From Amphimallon solstitiale (Eukaryota; Arthropoda; Insecta; Coleoptera; Scarabaeidae), in assembly GCA_963170755.1 (NCBI GenBank), contig OY720675.1:212559488-212623487 (forward strand): a stretch of DNA of 64,000 nucleotides. The letters run 5' to 3'. Below the pieces are notes generated by a model that had not been told where the DNA came from, did no database searches, and saw only the letters and a program-made list of their open reading frames with translations. Numbering within the stretch: the first letter of the stretch is position 1; each line of letters starts with the position of its first letter. This document shows, piece by piece, positions 30,901-43,944 of this stretch. Position numbers and translations under genes: made by a program.

Positions 30901-33142
30901 AACCAAAAGAGGTTAACAAATGGCACATGTAAAACTAATAGAATCAGAACTATAGTAGCCGAACATTCTGGTCGCAAACTGCAACACAAAATTCCATAAA
31001 ATATGAACCACCCTGTATGTCAGGGTCTATACGCCAAACTGTGTGACCACTATGCTCTAAATTCTAGGTGGTATTTAGTTTAGCTCAGATATCTGGCCTT
31101 ACAAATAATAAACACTTGGTTTAATTCACTATGATTAACATGATTAACATCGTAAAAAATTTACACTCTTAGGTTGCAAATATGAACAAAATCACTAAAT
31201 TAAATGCGATATAATTTACACAAAAATATTCAGGGTGTGGAAATTCAAGTTACGCACAGAAACACAATAAATATTGATAACTGGAAAAGATTTGACCATA
31301 AAACAATGAAAATTGACTTGTAACCTCCACAAGGAGACTTAAATTATAAGAAACATTGAACGTTAATTGTCTAAATACAAATTGAACAGTGGTACAATCG
31401 CCATAAAATTATAAATATTAAATTACGATGACTTAGGTTATGATTTGAAAGTGAAACAAAATTTTAAACAATCGGATGTGCTTTGGACATCAATTACTAA
31501 TACACACAGGTGACTGTGCCTAATTAAATTTAACGGTAGTGTACTATGCACTTGAAATACACGTGATTAACAATAAAATGGTTCGAAATACCTACATCCA
31601 CACACACAAAGTTAGACAAAAAGGTTCGACATACAGATCCTCCAGTATACAAGCTTCAGGAAAATTCCCTGGTAATTACGGCTTCGAGGGCACGTTCGGA
31701 AGCTGGTTACTGACTGGTTTTGACATTCAAAACGAAACAGGAACATCCACAAAAATCTTCACATGGGCGAAATGTGGTATTCCCAATACAAAATGGCCTT
31801 TGATAACGGATTTAATCCCGTAGGCAAACTGCAAACTAAAAGGGCAGAAAAGAAAGGAAATAACGCAATTAGGATTAATGAAATCATCGATAAATGTACT
31901 TACAGTAGCGAGATCGTTTCCAACCTATAATTTCATCCTCTGTACGAGACTCAACAATCGTCAAGTATAATAGTAAATCCTGGCAAATTACAATAAAAAC
32001 CCACACTCTTTGTGGTAAAGCTGACGGTAAAACTACTAAATGAATTTAATTTGCAGAAGTCTGATTGTGAAACATTAACGCTACTTTTGGGTCGTTGGAT
32101 GTTGCATTTAGAAGCTCTAAGAACGGAAAGAAGGAAGAAGACGCAGAATCAAATTTTTATTCTAGACCCATCGAGAACATAGATGTCAAAAGCGCCATCT
32201 GAACGAAGGAAATAAACGCTGAACAACGACTAAAACGACTATTTAGGCTTTACTAACGGTAATCTCAAAGCATAGTAATTATATTATTATTTATAAATCC
32301 CCAAACAATGCTTAAAATAAACAAAAGGAAATAAACAAAAGAATTTCCGATAAATATTTTAATACGTTAAACGATACGCACGCGCAATCTATAGCTGTTA
32401 AACAGGAGCTACAGCGGCTGGTAAGAACATGTACTCTTCGCAAGTTCGGCACTTACCTAACTGCCCTATAGATGTCGGTAATATACTCAAATCCAAGTAT
32501 ACCGATAATTAGGTAAAATCCATATATATGTATATATTCTACCACATAAAACTTGAAAATATAGGAACAAAATAAACGTTTTCCTAAATAAGAAAATAAC
32601 AAAGGAAATGATTTAACTGAATCTGAAAAATAAAAGTACTAACCAATGAGATGGTACAAAGAAAATAAGGAGCATTACTAACTGTTACGTGTTACGAAAT
32701 ATATATACAGGGTACCTCAAAATAATTTGTACAAGGAGGGATATACATTAAGAACAAAAATTAAATTGTAACACTGCGTTGTTTCTCTCTAAGTTTGCTT
32801 TTGATTACATTTCATTTGTGTTGTAACTTATTTTTACCTAAAATTTGATTTTTTTAAAAATGTAAGTCTAATTCTAACATGATATAAATTATACAAAAGA
32901 AATCTATACACTTCAACAAAAAAGCGTAATTTTTCATTATTGGTATATGAAAAAATTGATTATATATATAACAGTATCAAGTTACTATATAGCTTTTTTT
33001 AACGATAAAAGTGCCGGATTTGCTTCTGTGGGATTTATATAAGGAAGTCTGTGATTCAGTGTTAAATAGAACAAGAAACAGAAAAATTTGTCATACAGGG
33101 AATTATAAATTTGGTTTTGGAATATCCCAAAAAGTGTCGCCT
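30901..33142. other. Unassigned DNA
   Basis: No gene supported. Transposon-end-like CACCCTGTATGTCAGGGT at 31010-31028 and TACAGGGTACCTC at 32707-32719 are seen without partners. A 94-codon frame at 31539-31823 has no recognised family. Confidence 0.4.
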
Positions 33143-33258
33143 ATCGTTAAACAGTTGACATACACTAGAGAGTAATTAACTTTCATTACTCTCTAGTGTA
33201 TGTCAACTGTTTAACGATTAACAGTTGACATACACTAGAGAGTAATTAACTTTCATTA
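33143..33258. repeat. Inverted-then-direct triplet of a ~34-bp block
   Basis: 33143-33176 is exactly inverted at 33185-33218 (8-base spacer), and 33151-33188 is repeated directly at 33221-33258 (offset 70). The block reads ACAGTTGACATACACTAGAG. Confidence 0.92.
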
Positions 33259-34435
33259 TGCGGCCAGGCAAATTTTAAATTGTAAATGTGGCATCAACCA
33301 TAATGTCGCATCTTTCTAACATTCCGTTGGTTATATATTTTCATTTTATTTTTTTAATAGACTTTGTGCTTTATTTAGAAGACATTATTATCTAGTTCTA
33401 TATTTGATGCACCTTATTACCTAGTTCAACAACTGTAACAGTTTATGAATATTTTGTGTGGATTATATAAACATTCATGTTAAAGTATTTAATTATTAAT
33501 TTTTAAAATAGTTAATACTTTTTTTTATTTTGTTATAATATTATATTAACAATTTTTTTTTTAATAATGTATTAGGCACTAACAACTCATATTGATGGCG
33601 AGTTTTAAATAAACTTTCGACTTGATATTTGAATCTTGCACGAAATTCGATTCTTTTCGTACCTTGTTTGTGATTGTCTATTCTCTGACCCTGCTTTCCT
33701 ACCTTATTTGTAACATAGAGGTCACACACACTCTTGTTGACCTTGACAACTTTAGTCTTGTGAGTGGTGCTCATTTACTTCACGATTTTTGGAAACCCGA
33801 TCCTATCCTGCTGAGCATATGGCGAGCCGCGTGATTGGGAAGTCACAGATAGATTGGCCCGAAAAAGGTTTTGGAAATTTCCATATCAATTGTAAAGTTT
33901 AGTTTTCTTATTTTTCTTACCACACCAAAATGCGTCACAATATGCTGCTTCTCTAACCATACAGATTTAGAGGTAGCAGTATCTTGTGATATTATTCTTA
34001 CGCATGTTTCATGGGTTCGTGAAAATATATAATGAATAGTCCACAAATCTGTTCTATTTTAACAACTTGAATCTTCAACTTTCCATTTCTAACTATATTC
34101 ACTAAATTATGAGCAGTTAAAGTAAATTGAGGCAATATATTCTGGGAATGAATCGTTACGCTTCAGGATTCAAGAGAGAATACCTATATGAAGTCAAGAA
34201 ACACATCAACTTTGTGTTAATAAATACCTGATTATAAATACCATACTATGAACAAGGATCAAATTATTTTAATATTATATTGCATTGGCAAAAGAGTGGG
34301 TTATGCTTCTATCAATTTATAGTTTAAATAAAAAGTCGATTAAAGATTTTGGCATATTTTGAATATCGAATCGTTCCTGCAAGTTGTAAATAAATCGCGA
34401 CTTATGATTGGTTTAATTAAATATATTTAGAGATA
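33259..34435. other. Unassigned AT-rich DNA
   Basis: No gene, RNA or repeat recognised; short frames near 33541-33834 overlap on both strands and show no features. Confidence 0.4.
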
Positions 34436-34437
34436 TA

Positions 34438-36414
34438 CAGGGTGTTTAAAAAAGATGCGGAAATATTAAAGGGGTTGATTGTCCAGGTCATTTTATACAA
34501 AAAAGTTTATAATAAACAAGGTCCGCAAACGCTTCGTTACCGATCTACAGCATGTTGAAGTTTAATTAAAAGAAACAGTAAAAATTAGGTTTCTCCAAGA
34601 CGGCATTAAAGATCATAATTAAATTTTAGGCGTGTTATTTTTCAAGAAAAAAAAGGACGCCGCTGATTTCTCTAAAAATAAAAATATGTTTCTATTCTTT
34701 GTTTAATTGTGAAGAAAAAAGCTCTGTTGTCATACGACGTACCATTTTTTAGTAAAAAAAACACATTTTAGTGCATGTACATTTATTACAGAAATTTTTT
34801 TTTTTAATAACAAGGGTTTTATTTAAGGGCAAAAACAAATATTTTACCATACCAACAATTTTAGCAACCAAAAATTACAATAACTGGTCAAAGTGACCAC
34901 CTCGAGCTCGGATGCAAGAATTCAATCTTCTCCTCATCGAATGGCGAACTCTCTCAAAAACAACAGGATCGGTTTCAATTGAGTTGCACCCAGCAAAGAT
35001 TCGATTTCTTAAGTCTTCTACGTTTTCCAATGGAGTAGCGTACACCAATGACTTCAAATGGCCCCACAGGAAAAAATCCAGGGAATTTAAGTCCGGGGAT
35101 CGTGCAGGCCATAAGTGTGGTCCACCTCGGCCAATCCAGCGATTTCCGTATGCTTGTGTTAAGAAATCACGAGTTACTTGACTAAAGTGGGCTGGTGCGC
35201 CATCGTGCATATACCACATTGCATCTCTAATTGCTAATGGTACGTCCTCCAGAAATCTAGCGAGCGTGTTTTCCAAAAAGTTGCGATACACCTCTCCGGT
35301 TATTCTCCTTGGTAAAAATACCGGTCCAATTAGGCAGCCACAATCCCAAGCCAAACGTTCAAAGAAAACTGATGTTGAAACGATTTTCAACAATTTCATG
35401 TGGATTTTCGTCACACCATACATGGTTATTATGGAAATTGCGTATTGCATTTCTTGAAAAATTCGCTTCATCGGTGAACAGAATCAACATCAGGAATTGA
35501 GGGATTTGAACCATTTTCTGCACAAGCCATTGACAGAATGCAATGTGAGGAGGAAAATCAGCAGGAAGTAATGCTTGAACGCGTTGTATATGGAATGGGT
35601 ACAACAAATTTTCCTTCAGAATGTGCCAAATAGTCCCATTACTTATATCCAAAGCGTCAGCAATTTTTCGAGTAGAAGTAACTCGATCTTCTTCAATCAT
35701 GTCTAGCACATCCTGTTCCAGCTCTACCGTTCTTGCTGTCCTTGGCCTTCCTGCTCCTCCATTTCGTCTTAATGTGCCTGTTTCATAAAGACGCCGATGA
35801 ATACTTTCGAAAGTTTTTCTATCAGGAGCAATACGGCCAGGAAATCTTTCAGTATACAACCGCCTAGCTTCTAATGCATTTCCATCAGCAAGTCCATAAA
35901 TGTAGTGCATGTCGGTCATCTCTGCATTTGTATAGCGATTCATGATAAGGAAATTCAACAAATTCGACACATACAATATTATTAATCATATGTCATTCAA
36001 TATGTCAGTGAATAAAACAGGACTGTTTAAAAATATTTTTGTAAGCATGATAAATGTACATGCATGCACTAAAATGTGTTTTTTTTTTACTAAAAAACGT
36101 TATGTCGTACGATAAAAAGTTAAGGAGCTTTTTTCTTCACAATTTAACAAAGAATAGAAACATATTCTTATTTTTAGAGAAATCAGCGGAGTCCTATTTT
36201 TTTCTTGAAAAATAACACGCCTAAAATTTCATTATGATCTTTAGTGCCGTCTTGGAGAAATCTAATTTTTACTGTTTCTTTTAATTAAACTTCAACACGC
36301 TGTAGATCGGTAACGAAGCGTTTGCGGACCTTGTTTATTATAAACTTTTTTTTGTATAAAATGAGTTGGACAATCAACCCCTTTAATATTTCCGCATCTT
36401 TTTTAAACACCCTG
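34438..36414 (-). mobile_element. Tc1/mariner-type transposon with ~350-bp terminal inverted repeats
   Basis: Begins CAGGGTGTTTAAAAAAGATG and ends with its inverse, flanked by TA (34436-34437 and 36415-36416). The inverted repeats extend about 350 bp (to about 34795 and from about 36048). A single transposase gene lies inside on the minus strand. Total 1,977 bp. Confidence 0.9.
34875..35976 (-). pseudogene. Transposase (DUF4817 / DDE_3 type) with closely spaced frameshifts
   Basis: The N-terminal frame (35359-35976) has the DUF4817-type start (TNAEMTDMHYIYGLADGNALEARRLY), a helix-turn-helix region (RRNGGAGRPRT; STRKIADALDISNGTIWHIL) and the first catalytic Asp in LFTDEANF. The C-terminal frame (34875-35471) has YMHDGAPAHFS (second Asp) and WPARSPDLNSLDFFLWG (third Asp). 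Between about 35340 and 35385 the reading moves through three frames, so two small indels separate an otherwise complete gene. Catalytic residues are kept. It moves the element by cut and paste at TA sites. Confidence 0.85.
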
Positions 36415-37640
36415 TATATAGATATATAAATTAATAAATAAATAAACAACATCCGGCGCCTCCACCAGAAAATAATTTAATTAAAATTACTTTCTATACA
36501 TACATATTTAAAATACATTAATCAAAAATTATTATTTTTTGTTGATTTCTTTGATGATATTTGTAGTTTTAAATTATTTGCATTTTACAAGGTGTGTATA
36601 TTGTTTAAAATATATATGCATGTATAAGACTTACGAGTATTGGTCATTCGGGGCCAAAAAATTCGTATGCAAACATTTTAGTACAACATGCAATATAAGG
36701 TAGTATTAAATATACGTTTTAACAGAATACGTAAAGTCTTGTGAAATGTTTCGCAGCAGTAAACCTATTTTTTTTTTGCAACAACAACAAAAAAGACTGT
36801 ACTGAAACTTATTCATCGATATATATCGTGTATCACTGAAAACGATCATTCCAACGAAAATTGCAGTAAGGTAAAGGTTTAAAATAAATGTAATCTGTAC
36901 GATGTGTTATAACACAAAACACAACTGAAATCCCGCTGTTAAAACTTTTTCCGGATGTTCTTGGTTTCGTCATCCTTGCCGCTCTAAAAATCTATGCAGC
37001 ACATGTATCTCCTATGTATACACTGTACAAACTGCTTTCAATTTTTTCTCATTTACGTTCGCGTTGAAGAGAGAAGGACAGAAAAAGCTCTTGCATCGAA
37101 AACGACTTAAATTGAATTTTTCCGCCATTTGATGTTTGAAGAAAATTGGACTTCAAAGCCTCGTTTATATTTAAATCAACCATGCTGGGGCATTTTCGGA
37201 ACGTCGGAAAGAAATTCAATTGATTTCGAATTACGCACGCACAACTACTACTACACGCTACATAAATGAGATGCTCTTTCCGCCAACGTAAAAGGAATAC
37301 TCCTCAAAAAAAAAAAGTAATTACCTTAAATATATTAAACTTTTTAACCATGAATAAAGCCTGCGAGGAAATTGAGTGGAGTTGAATACCTTGCGGGGCT
37401 TGTATAAAATTGATTAAATTATATATTATATCAGTGTATTCAAAATGCTTTATTAAACATTAGCATTATTTTTTTTTAGAGCGTGGGTGTTACAGAAACA
37501 AAGAGCATTTACATTTATTGGGATCAATACTATATCAGTATATTAACAAACGATATTCTTAGTCGTAAGCGTTTATAAAACTGAATGTATTAAAGACCCA
37601 GGATGTGTTTATATAACCATTTTTTCACATCTTTTTAGTT
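36415..37640. other. Unassigned AT-rich DNA
   Basis: No gene or repeat recognised. Confidence 0.4.
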
Positions 37641-37645
37641 ATAAA

Positions 37646-39243
37646 TAATAATAATAATAATAATACATTTATTGATTCCAACACATTACAATGCTAACAA
37701 ACATATTATTTATAACACATAATGTAACAATCAGACATAATAACGAATCTGGAATCAAAAGGTAACACCTTCAGTTGCGCCTTACGGCTCCCTGATCTAG
37801 CTGATGAAACAGCTGGTTCCGAAAAAAATAAAATAACAGGTATGTATGAATATTCTGTGATGATGAATATATGCATATTCTTATACACACATCCATATTG
37901 TGAACACTATGCTATAGCGCCAGTATAACTATAAAAGCGCAACATAACACTGCTAATACACACTGTTTGAAATCACGGAGAGACAATTCTTTGAAGTACG
38001 GTGGCAAATCGTTCACAATCAATCCAGAATTGTATTGAAAGTAACGCTTGAAAGGAGTGGTACAGTGACGAGCTATATCGATCAAATCCTTTCTACATTA
38101 ATGCTGTAGACTTCAGTACGATATTTAATTTTGTCTAGTAAATACGGCGGCGTTCTGGTCGTAATGATCTTATAGGCGAAACAAGCCAAATGAAATAGCA
38201 TGCGCTTTTCCATATTAAGACAGTCAATCTCTGACAATTTAAAAGAAACTCTCATCTCTTACCTATACCGAAAATGAACCGCAAACATGAATTTTGAGTT
38301 ACGTGTATTCTCCTCCTGTCCAAATTGTCAAGACAGGGACGGTAAATAGAGTCGCAGAAGTTAAAATGGGACAAGACCAAAGTATCGGTCAACATGGTCT
38401 TGATGTGAACGTTCAAGGAATATCTGTGAGGCTATAACATTTTCAATTGCAATAAGCTCGCCTAATGAGGTTGGTAGTGTTATCCTTGAATCTTAAGTTC
38501 TCGTCCATGAACAGACCCAGATCCCTAACACAGCTGTTCCGAACCAATCCAACTCCATTGGTACGCAGATCTAACGCATCACACACCTGTAAACTGATCG
38601 AAATATTACCTAAATTAATGAAACATGACTTTTGTTCATTAATCTGCAAATTATGACAACAAATGATTTTATAAAATTTATCTAAATCGGTATTAATAGA
38701 TTGCGTTGCAACAACCACATCCCTGACATTGAAAGAAGTGTACAATTGCGTGTCGTCGGCGTAGAAGTGAAATTTGCAGTTAAGGTTGTCAAACAGAAAT
38801 AGTTGCGAGGTATAAACTGCAAATAGCAATGGACCCAAAACAGATCCCTGAGGAATGCCAGATTTTAAACAGGCGGAGTCAGAAAAATCATTATTTAACA
38901 CAGTTGTTTGTACTCTATCAGACTAGTAGCTATAAAAGAAGGAAAGAACACTATCATGAAACCTGATATAATGTTAAATCGAAAGCAACATGTGATGATT
39001 GAGTCTATCGAAAGCTTTAGAGAAATAAAGAACCAAAACAGTAATCAAACCAGTATCTGTAGATGAAATAGTATCATGAGTAATTTTAGTTAGCGCGGTG
39101 GCACAACTAAACCCAGGTCGGAAACCTGACTGGAAAGATGGAAGAATATGGAACCTAGATATATGAAGTCTCAATTGGCGCTCAACCACCCTCTCCAAAA
39201 CCTTCGACAGAGTCGGCAGAATACTTCCACCTTCCATAACCAC
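37646..39243 (-). pseudogene. Non-LTR retrotransposon (jockey/CR1-like) reverse transcriptase, degraded
   Basis: Minus strand. 38974-39243 encodes LPTLSKVLERVVERQLRLHI, QSGFRPGFSCATAL and FSKAFDRLNHHML (RT palm start). After a frameshift, 38443-38901 has GIPQGSVLGPLLF and the catalytic YADDTQLY. A remnant C-terminus (SSARSGSRKAQLKVLPFDSRF) is seen near 37740-37810, and an (ATT)n tail, read as (AAT)n on plus, ends at 37646-37668. The first RT Asp region reads LVLYFSKAFD, consistent with LINEs. The 5' part with endonuclease is missing, so it is a truncated dead copy. Confidence 0.8.
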
Positions 39244-40130
39244 CTTCCATAAAACGTACCTTTACAGACGGGCCGATAGTTTACTGTAAATTAGCAAACA
39301 ATACAAGTGCCACCAATTATGGTCCCATATATTGCTACAATTGGTATTCAGCTGTTAGGAACTGTTGGGTTAAATTATTATTACTATTATTGTTTATCGC
39401 TCTTTGAATTTTATTTTTCCTATAACGTTAATGGCAAAAAATATATCTATTTATTTATTAAATAGTTGTTCGATGAGAATTTGAGTTTTTAATAATTGAA
39501 TTCTATGTGTTTGTTAATTTGCACCTTAATTTATACTGAGGCATATTGAGATACCTATTATTAATGTATCGTCAGTATCTATTTGTTGTGCCCGTTTTCT
39601 TTGAAAGGGATAATATATCCTATATCTTCGATTGGCGGAATGGTATAGTGCAACAACTATAACTAGATAAAGCAAGAAGTTAGCTACACAAAGTAACATT
39701 TTAGCAATACATTGAACTGAACATTGTAAATCAAATAAATTATCACTTTTGTGTAGCGTGATACTTCATTATTTTGAGTAGAATTAACAGCGTAAGCATT
39801 ATTTTTCTTCATTATTTAGAAATCTACTAGCCTTTTACAGTTTTTTAAAGTGTAAATTACGAAAATATAAATTCGCCAATAATGAACATAAATAGTCTAT
39901 AGTTTTATTCCAGGGTGAAGGATTGCGCTACACAAAAGTAACCATCTAATTTGATTGATGTATTTATTTTTGTGTAACAATTATATTGCAAAAAACAGGA
40001 AAGTTTTAGTAAACACAATTTAACTCTTCCTATCGAATGCGTTTAGTCGCGATAGATCCTTTGGACCGAAATTTAATAATAACACTGTTTTTCGATGTGT
40101 TATATTTTTTTACAAAGCCACCTGTTTCTG
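39244..40130. other. Unassigned AT-rich DNA
   Basis: No gene or repeat recognised. Confidence 0.4.
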
Positions 40131-40164
40131 GTACTTCAAAGCACTGCTTAATGCACTCTATATA

Positions 40165-40770
40165 CATACAAGTTACAATTTTGACAGTTCTCTTTATAAA
40201 GATTTGAAGTTAAATTTGATCATAAATGTTAAAATTAAATTTAAAGGCACATTTTTCACTAATGCCAAATGATGGTACTAACAATAATTTTATTTATTTT
40301 ATTTGTAATTTTATGTGTTCTTTTACCCACCTATTTGTATTCCAAGATGTTAGAATTAATTATTATCGAAGTACTGATATGATTGGTGTATAATGGAAAG
40401 TGTCTAAGAGCAATTAGTAAGGTGTGCACTTTATAGAATTTCTGAAACACGCCAATAAGATATAGTTACAGAACAAAACGATGCAAATTGATTTTGAACT
40501 AATTCCATTATACATCACACTAACCAATACCAGATAATATGTATTTCAAAATATATAACGTTAAATATAAACAAATGATATCAGAGGTATGAAATTAACA
40601 ATTTTGACAGTTCCCTTTATAAAGATTTCAAGTTAATATTGATCAAAAATATTAAAATTAAATTTAAAGGCATATTTTTCGCGAATGCCAAATGATGGTT
40701 TTATCATTAATTTTAATTATTTTATTTATAATTTTATGTGCTCTTGTACCCACCTATTTGTATTTCAAGA
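40165..40770. repeat. Pair of ~180-bp diverged direct repeats flanking a MITE
   Basis: 40165-40355 and 40595-40778 share ACAATTTTGACAGTTC, a TTATAAAGATTT segment, AATGCCAAATGATGGT and CCCACCTATTTGTAT. The MITE at about 40360-40575 lies between them. Confidence 0.65.
40360..40575. mobile_element. MITE copy 1
   Basis: About 85% similar by eye to 43540-43760. Inverted ends include GTATAATGGAA near the left and TTCCATTATAC near the right. No coding capacity. Confidence 0.6.
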
Positions 40771-40778
40771 AGTTCAGG

Positions 40779-41149
40779 CACTAAGAAGCAAATACCTTAA
40801 TATAACATACACATTGCTTTTTAAAACACTCAGCTGAAATATTTCAGGAGCAGGAAATGAACAGGAGGTATGCAGTAATATACTATATTATTTTATTTTC
40901 AGACTGCCAATGCACTTTGGAAACAGACAATAAGAACAATAATAGTTGACTTTGCATAAAAATATAATTATTTATAAAATTGTGATAAAGGTATTCAAAA
41001 AGATACAATAATAAATTGATTCTGCATGTTCTGAAGATTTTGCAAAACATCCCTGACACAGTCCCTAGTATATAGACTGAAATGATTCTCAAACTAATAT
41101 TGAGTTTTACAATGCTTTTTTGCAATTTTTAGAATATTTCATTTTACTT
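40779..41149. other. Unassigned AT-rich DNA
   Basis: No gene or repeat recognised. Confidence 0.35.
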
Positions 41150-41870
41150 CGACGATTTGTGCTTATAACTGCTTGCTCTTCATTTACTGGCTGTGCCGAT
41201 TTATATCTTTCTAAAAGAACTTGCAAATTACTTTGCAAAAGTTCTTAAGAACCGGATTTCATTGTAACTGGAGTGTTATTAAATTCAGGGTTAGATTCTT
41301 TAGCTACTCTCGCCTATCGATTTATAGAGTATCTTTTGTGAACAGTGCTGTGTTAAAAGTCAAACACAATTTATCTGCAATGATATGACAGAACTGCTTT
41401 TTAGTGGGTGCGAGATATAATACAAATGTCTCTTGGGTTCTACAGTCAAAGAGAATATCATACTGATTTAGATTTTTTGCCAGAGGAAAAGCAGTCCATA
41501 TTTTCACCTATTTCTTCTGACGGTTACCAAGTATGATATTCTTTTTCTATTTAATTAAGAAGATGTAAGCTGGTAAACCAGTTATCTGCAGTAATATTTA
41601 TACTGTTTCTGAAAATTGATTTTGACAATCTAAGTACTATACTTTGTTCAGAATTATTTTGCCTTAGGGCCCTTCTGCCTTTTGCAATAAATTATATGTA
41701 AAATAGGGTTTAACATCACTGAAAAAAAAGTTTTTTATTCCGTATTTACTAGGTTTCGACAGGAATGTGCTATCTACATCCGCAGCTTCTTCGGAATGCT
41801 TGAAACATTTCGTCGATCGTAACATTCTGAACAAGATGTTTGTATGACTTGCAATTTTCAATACAAGCCA
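41150..41870 (-). pseudogene. piggyBac-type transposase relic
   Basis: Minus-strand fragments in shifting frames: VTIDEMFQAFRRSCGCR near 41820-41770, then SKPSKYGIKNFFFSDVKPYFTYNL (41664-41770) and NLNQYDILFDCRTQETFVLYL...KKQFCHIIADKL (about 41340-41480). The order TIDE - FR - SKPxKYGIK is the piggyBac family pattern. Several stops and frame changes; no TTAA-flanked ends were found. Only the central part survives. Confidence 0.7.
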
Positions 41871-43535
41871 ATGGTGTTGGTACTATTCAAGTATAACAAT
41901 GCACAGCCAGAATAAGTCACTAAGAATATTATTATTCGCCAGAAAAAGTAAATTAACACCGAACGATAATAATCCCGGAAAAAAGATTAGAAATCTCACT
42001 GCTGCGACGGCCTAAAAAATACTAGCAAAACACAGCGCGAGATCTAATAAAGCAGTTTTATTAAGAGCTTAACAATATTTATATTCATTTTAATAACTTC
42101 TATTTAAGAAGACTTTCAAATTTCAAAGCCGCAGTACCATTTTTACTCTTTTCGAAAAACTGGTTTTTGCAAGTAACCCTAAAATTATGTTTGGTATTTG
42201 TATAATTATTTAACTTCATTTAAAACAGCTTTTCTTGCGAGAGTAAACAAAATTCCTAATCAGAAATAATTTGATAAATTATTAATTCCCTTGAAAATTA
42301 TTGGACAATAACTAAATTTCGAATAACTCTTGCATAACAGAATTATCAAAATGAATATTGAATGTGACACTTTTACACATACTCAAATATTTGTAAATAT
42401 CTATTTTTTGCACATATTTAGCAAGAGCGTACAAGAATTTGAAATTCAACCTTTCAACAGCCTTTGTATAGTATAAAATTAATTAGAACGTAATTTAGAA
42501 CAATTTTGATATATAAAATTAATAATTATTATTGTTACCTTAAATAATAATTCAATCTTATCAAAAAATAACTTCTTGCGAATGTCTTTCAAAGTATGCA
42601 GTTTGAATCCTACAATCTAATTAAGTCGGAACCATTAAATGATTTTTTTCTATATTTTGACTGTAAATATGAATTACATAATTTTTATAAGCATTCTCGT
42701 TGTGCAGATATGGGTTCATCACGTCAAACAGCTAGATGATTAAAGAAGCTCTTAGTGGTAGAAAAAAATCGTCTCTCATATTCTTGAAATTCAATCAGAA
42801 TTTTGAAAAATAACTTTTTAACCAAAAAATAATTATCCTGAAAGTAAACAAGTGAAAATAAAGTAAATATTGTTGAAAAATAAGAAAAACTTTTATTAAA
42901 ACACTTTCGCTTATTAAAACTTAGAGTAAGTTTGATACTCCAAGAATTTATTACTAGAAGGCCACTAATATATTTTCGTTGTCTACGCTACGCTCTACTT
43001 GTGCACTAATTGTTCCGAGAGGAGGCGATAAAATTCTTTCTAACTTGCTTCATATTTTGAAATTTCTCCGACTATTTAATCATTGGTTTTGTTTTACAAG
43101 CGTAAATTTTTAGCGTTGTTTTTAAGACTGAATATAACTTGATGAGTGACGTTTTAAAAAGTTTAATCCAGAGCGAAACTGAGCGTACAAGAAGATTGCT
43201 TGCGCTGCGAAACTATTTTAAGAGCTATTGTGTCTATTTGACGAAATAACTTAACTATCAGATAAAACCGAGCGGTAATTTATCTCGTGAAGTGGCGTCT
43301 TGAATGATTAATAAAACTTCCTGTTTCCTTTAAAACTTCGATGAAAGTAATATCCTGGAGAATTTGCCACCACTGTTAAAAGAAGCTATACATATAAAAT
43401 TTATGATATTGTTTTACAAAGAGTAGCGTGAAAATTGAAAATTCTATTGGGGCATGACAGGGTAATTATTAAACTTGTAATTGCATCTTGCTTTCTCGGT
43501 TTTGTGTTTTTTTCTCCCTTTATTTAAAGCCTTGC
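41871..43535. other. Unassigned AT-rich DNA
   Basis: No gene or repeat recognised. Confidence 0.4.
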
Positions 43536-43539
43536 TTTT

Positions 43540-43760
43540 AATTATCGAAGTACTGATGGGATTTGTGTATAATGGAAAATGTCTAAGAGTAATTAGTAAG
43601 TTGTGCACTTTATAGAATTTCTGAAACACGCCAATAGGATATTATAGTTAGAGAAGAAAATGATGTAAATTGAGTTTGAACTAATTCCATTATACAGCAG
43701 ACTAACCAATACCAGACAATATGTACTTCAAAATACATAATGTTATATACAAATAAATGA
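43540..43760. mobile_element. MITE copy 2
   Basis: Same layout as 40360-40575, including CTGAAACACGCCAATA and the inverted TATAATGGAA ends. Confidence 0.6.
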
Positions 43761-43944
43761 TGATGAAGAGGTTCACTTGTATAAAATCGTAGTAAAATAA
43801 ATAAAATTAAATATTTAAAATGGGTACCACTTCCTCGCAAATAGGTTTCATAATGATGTTTAACATCTATAAACATATTTAGAAGAAAAGTTGCTGTATT
43901 TGCTCAAAGAATTTGTTATTCTTTTTAATAATTCTTTAATTTTT

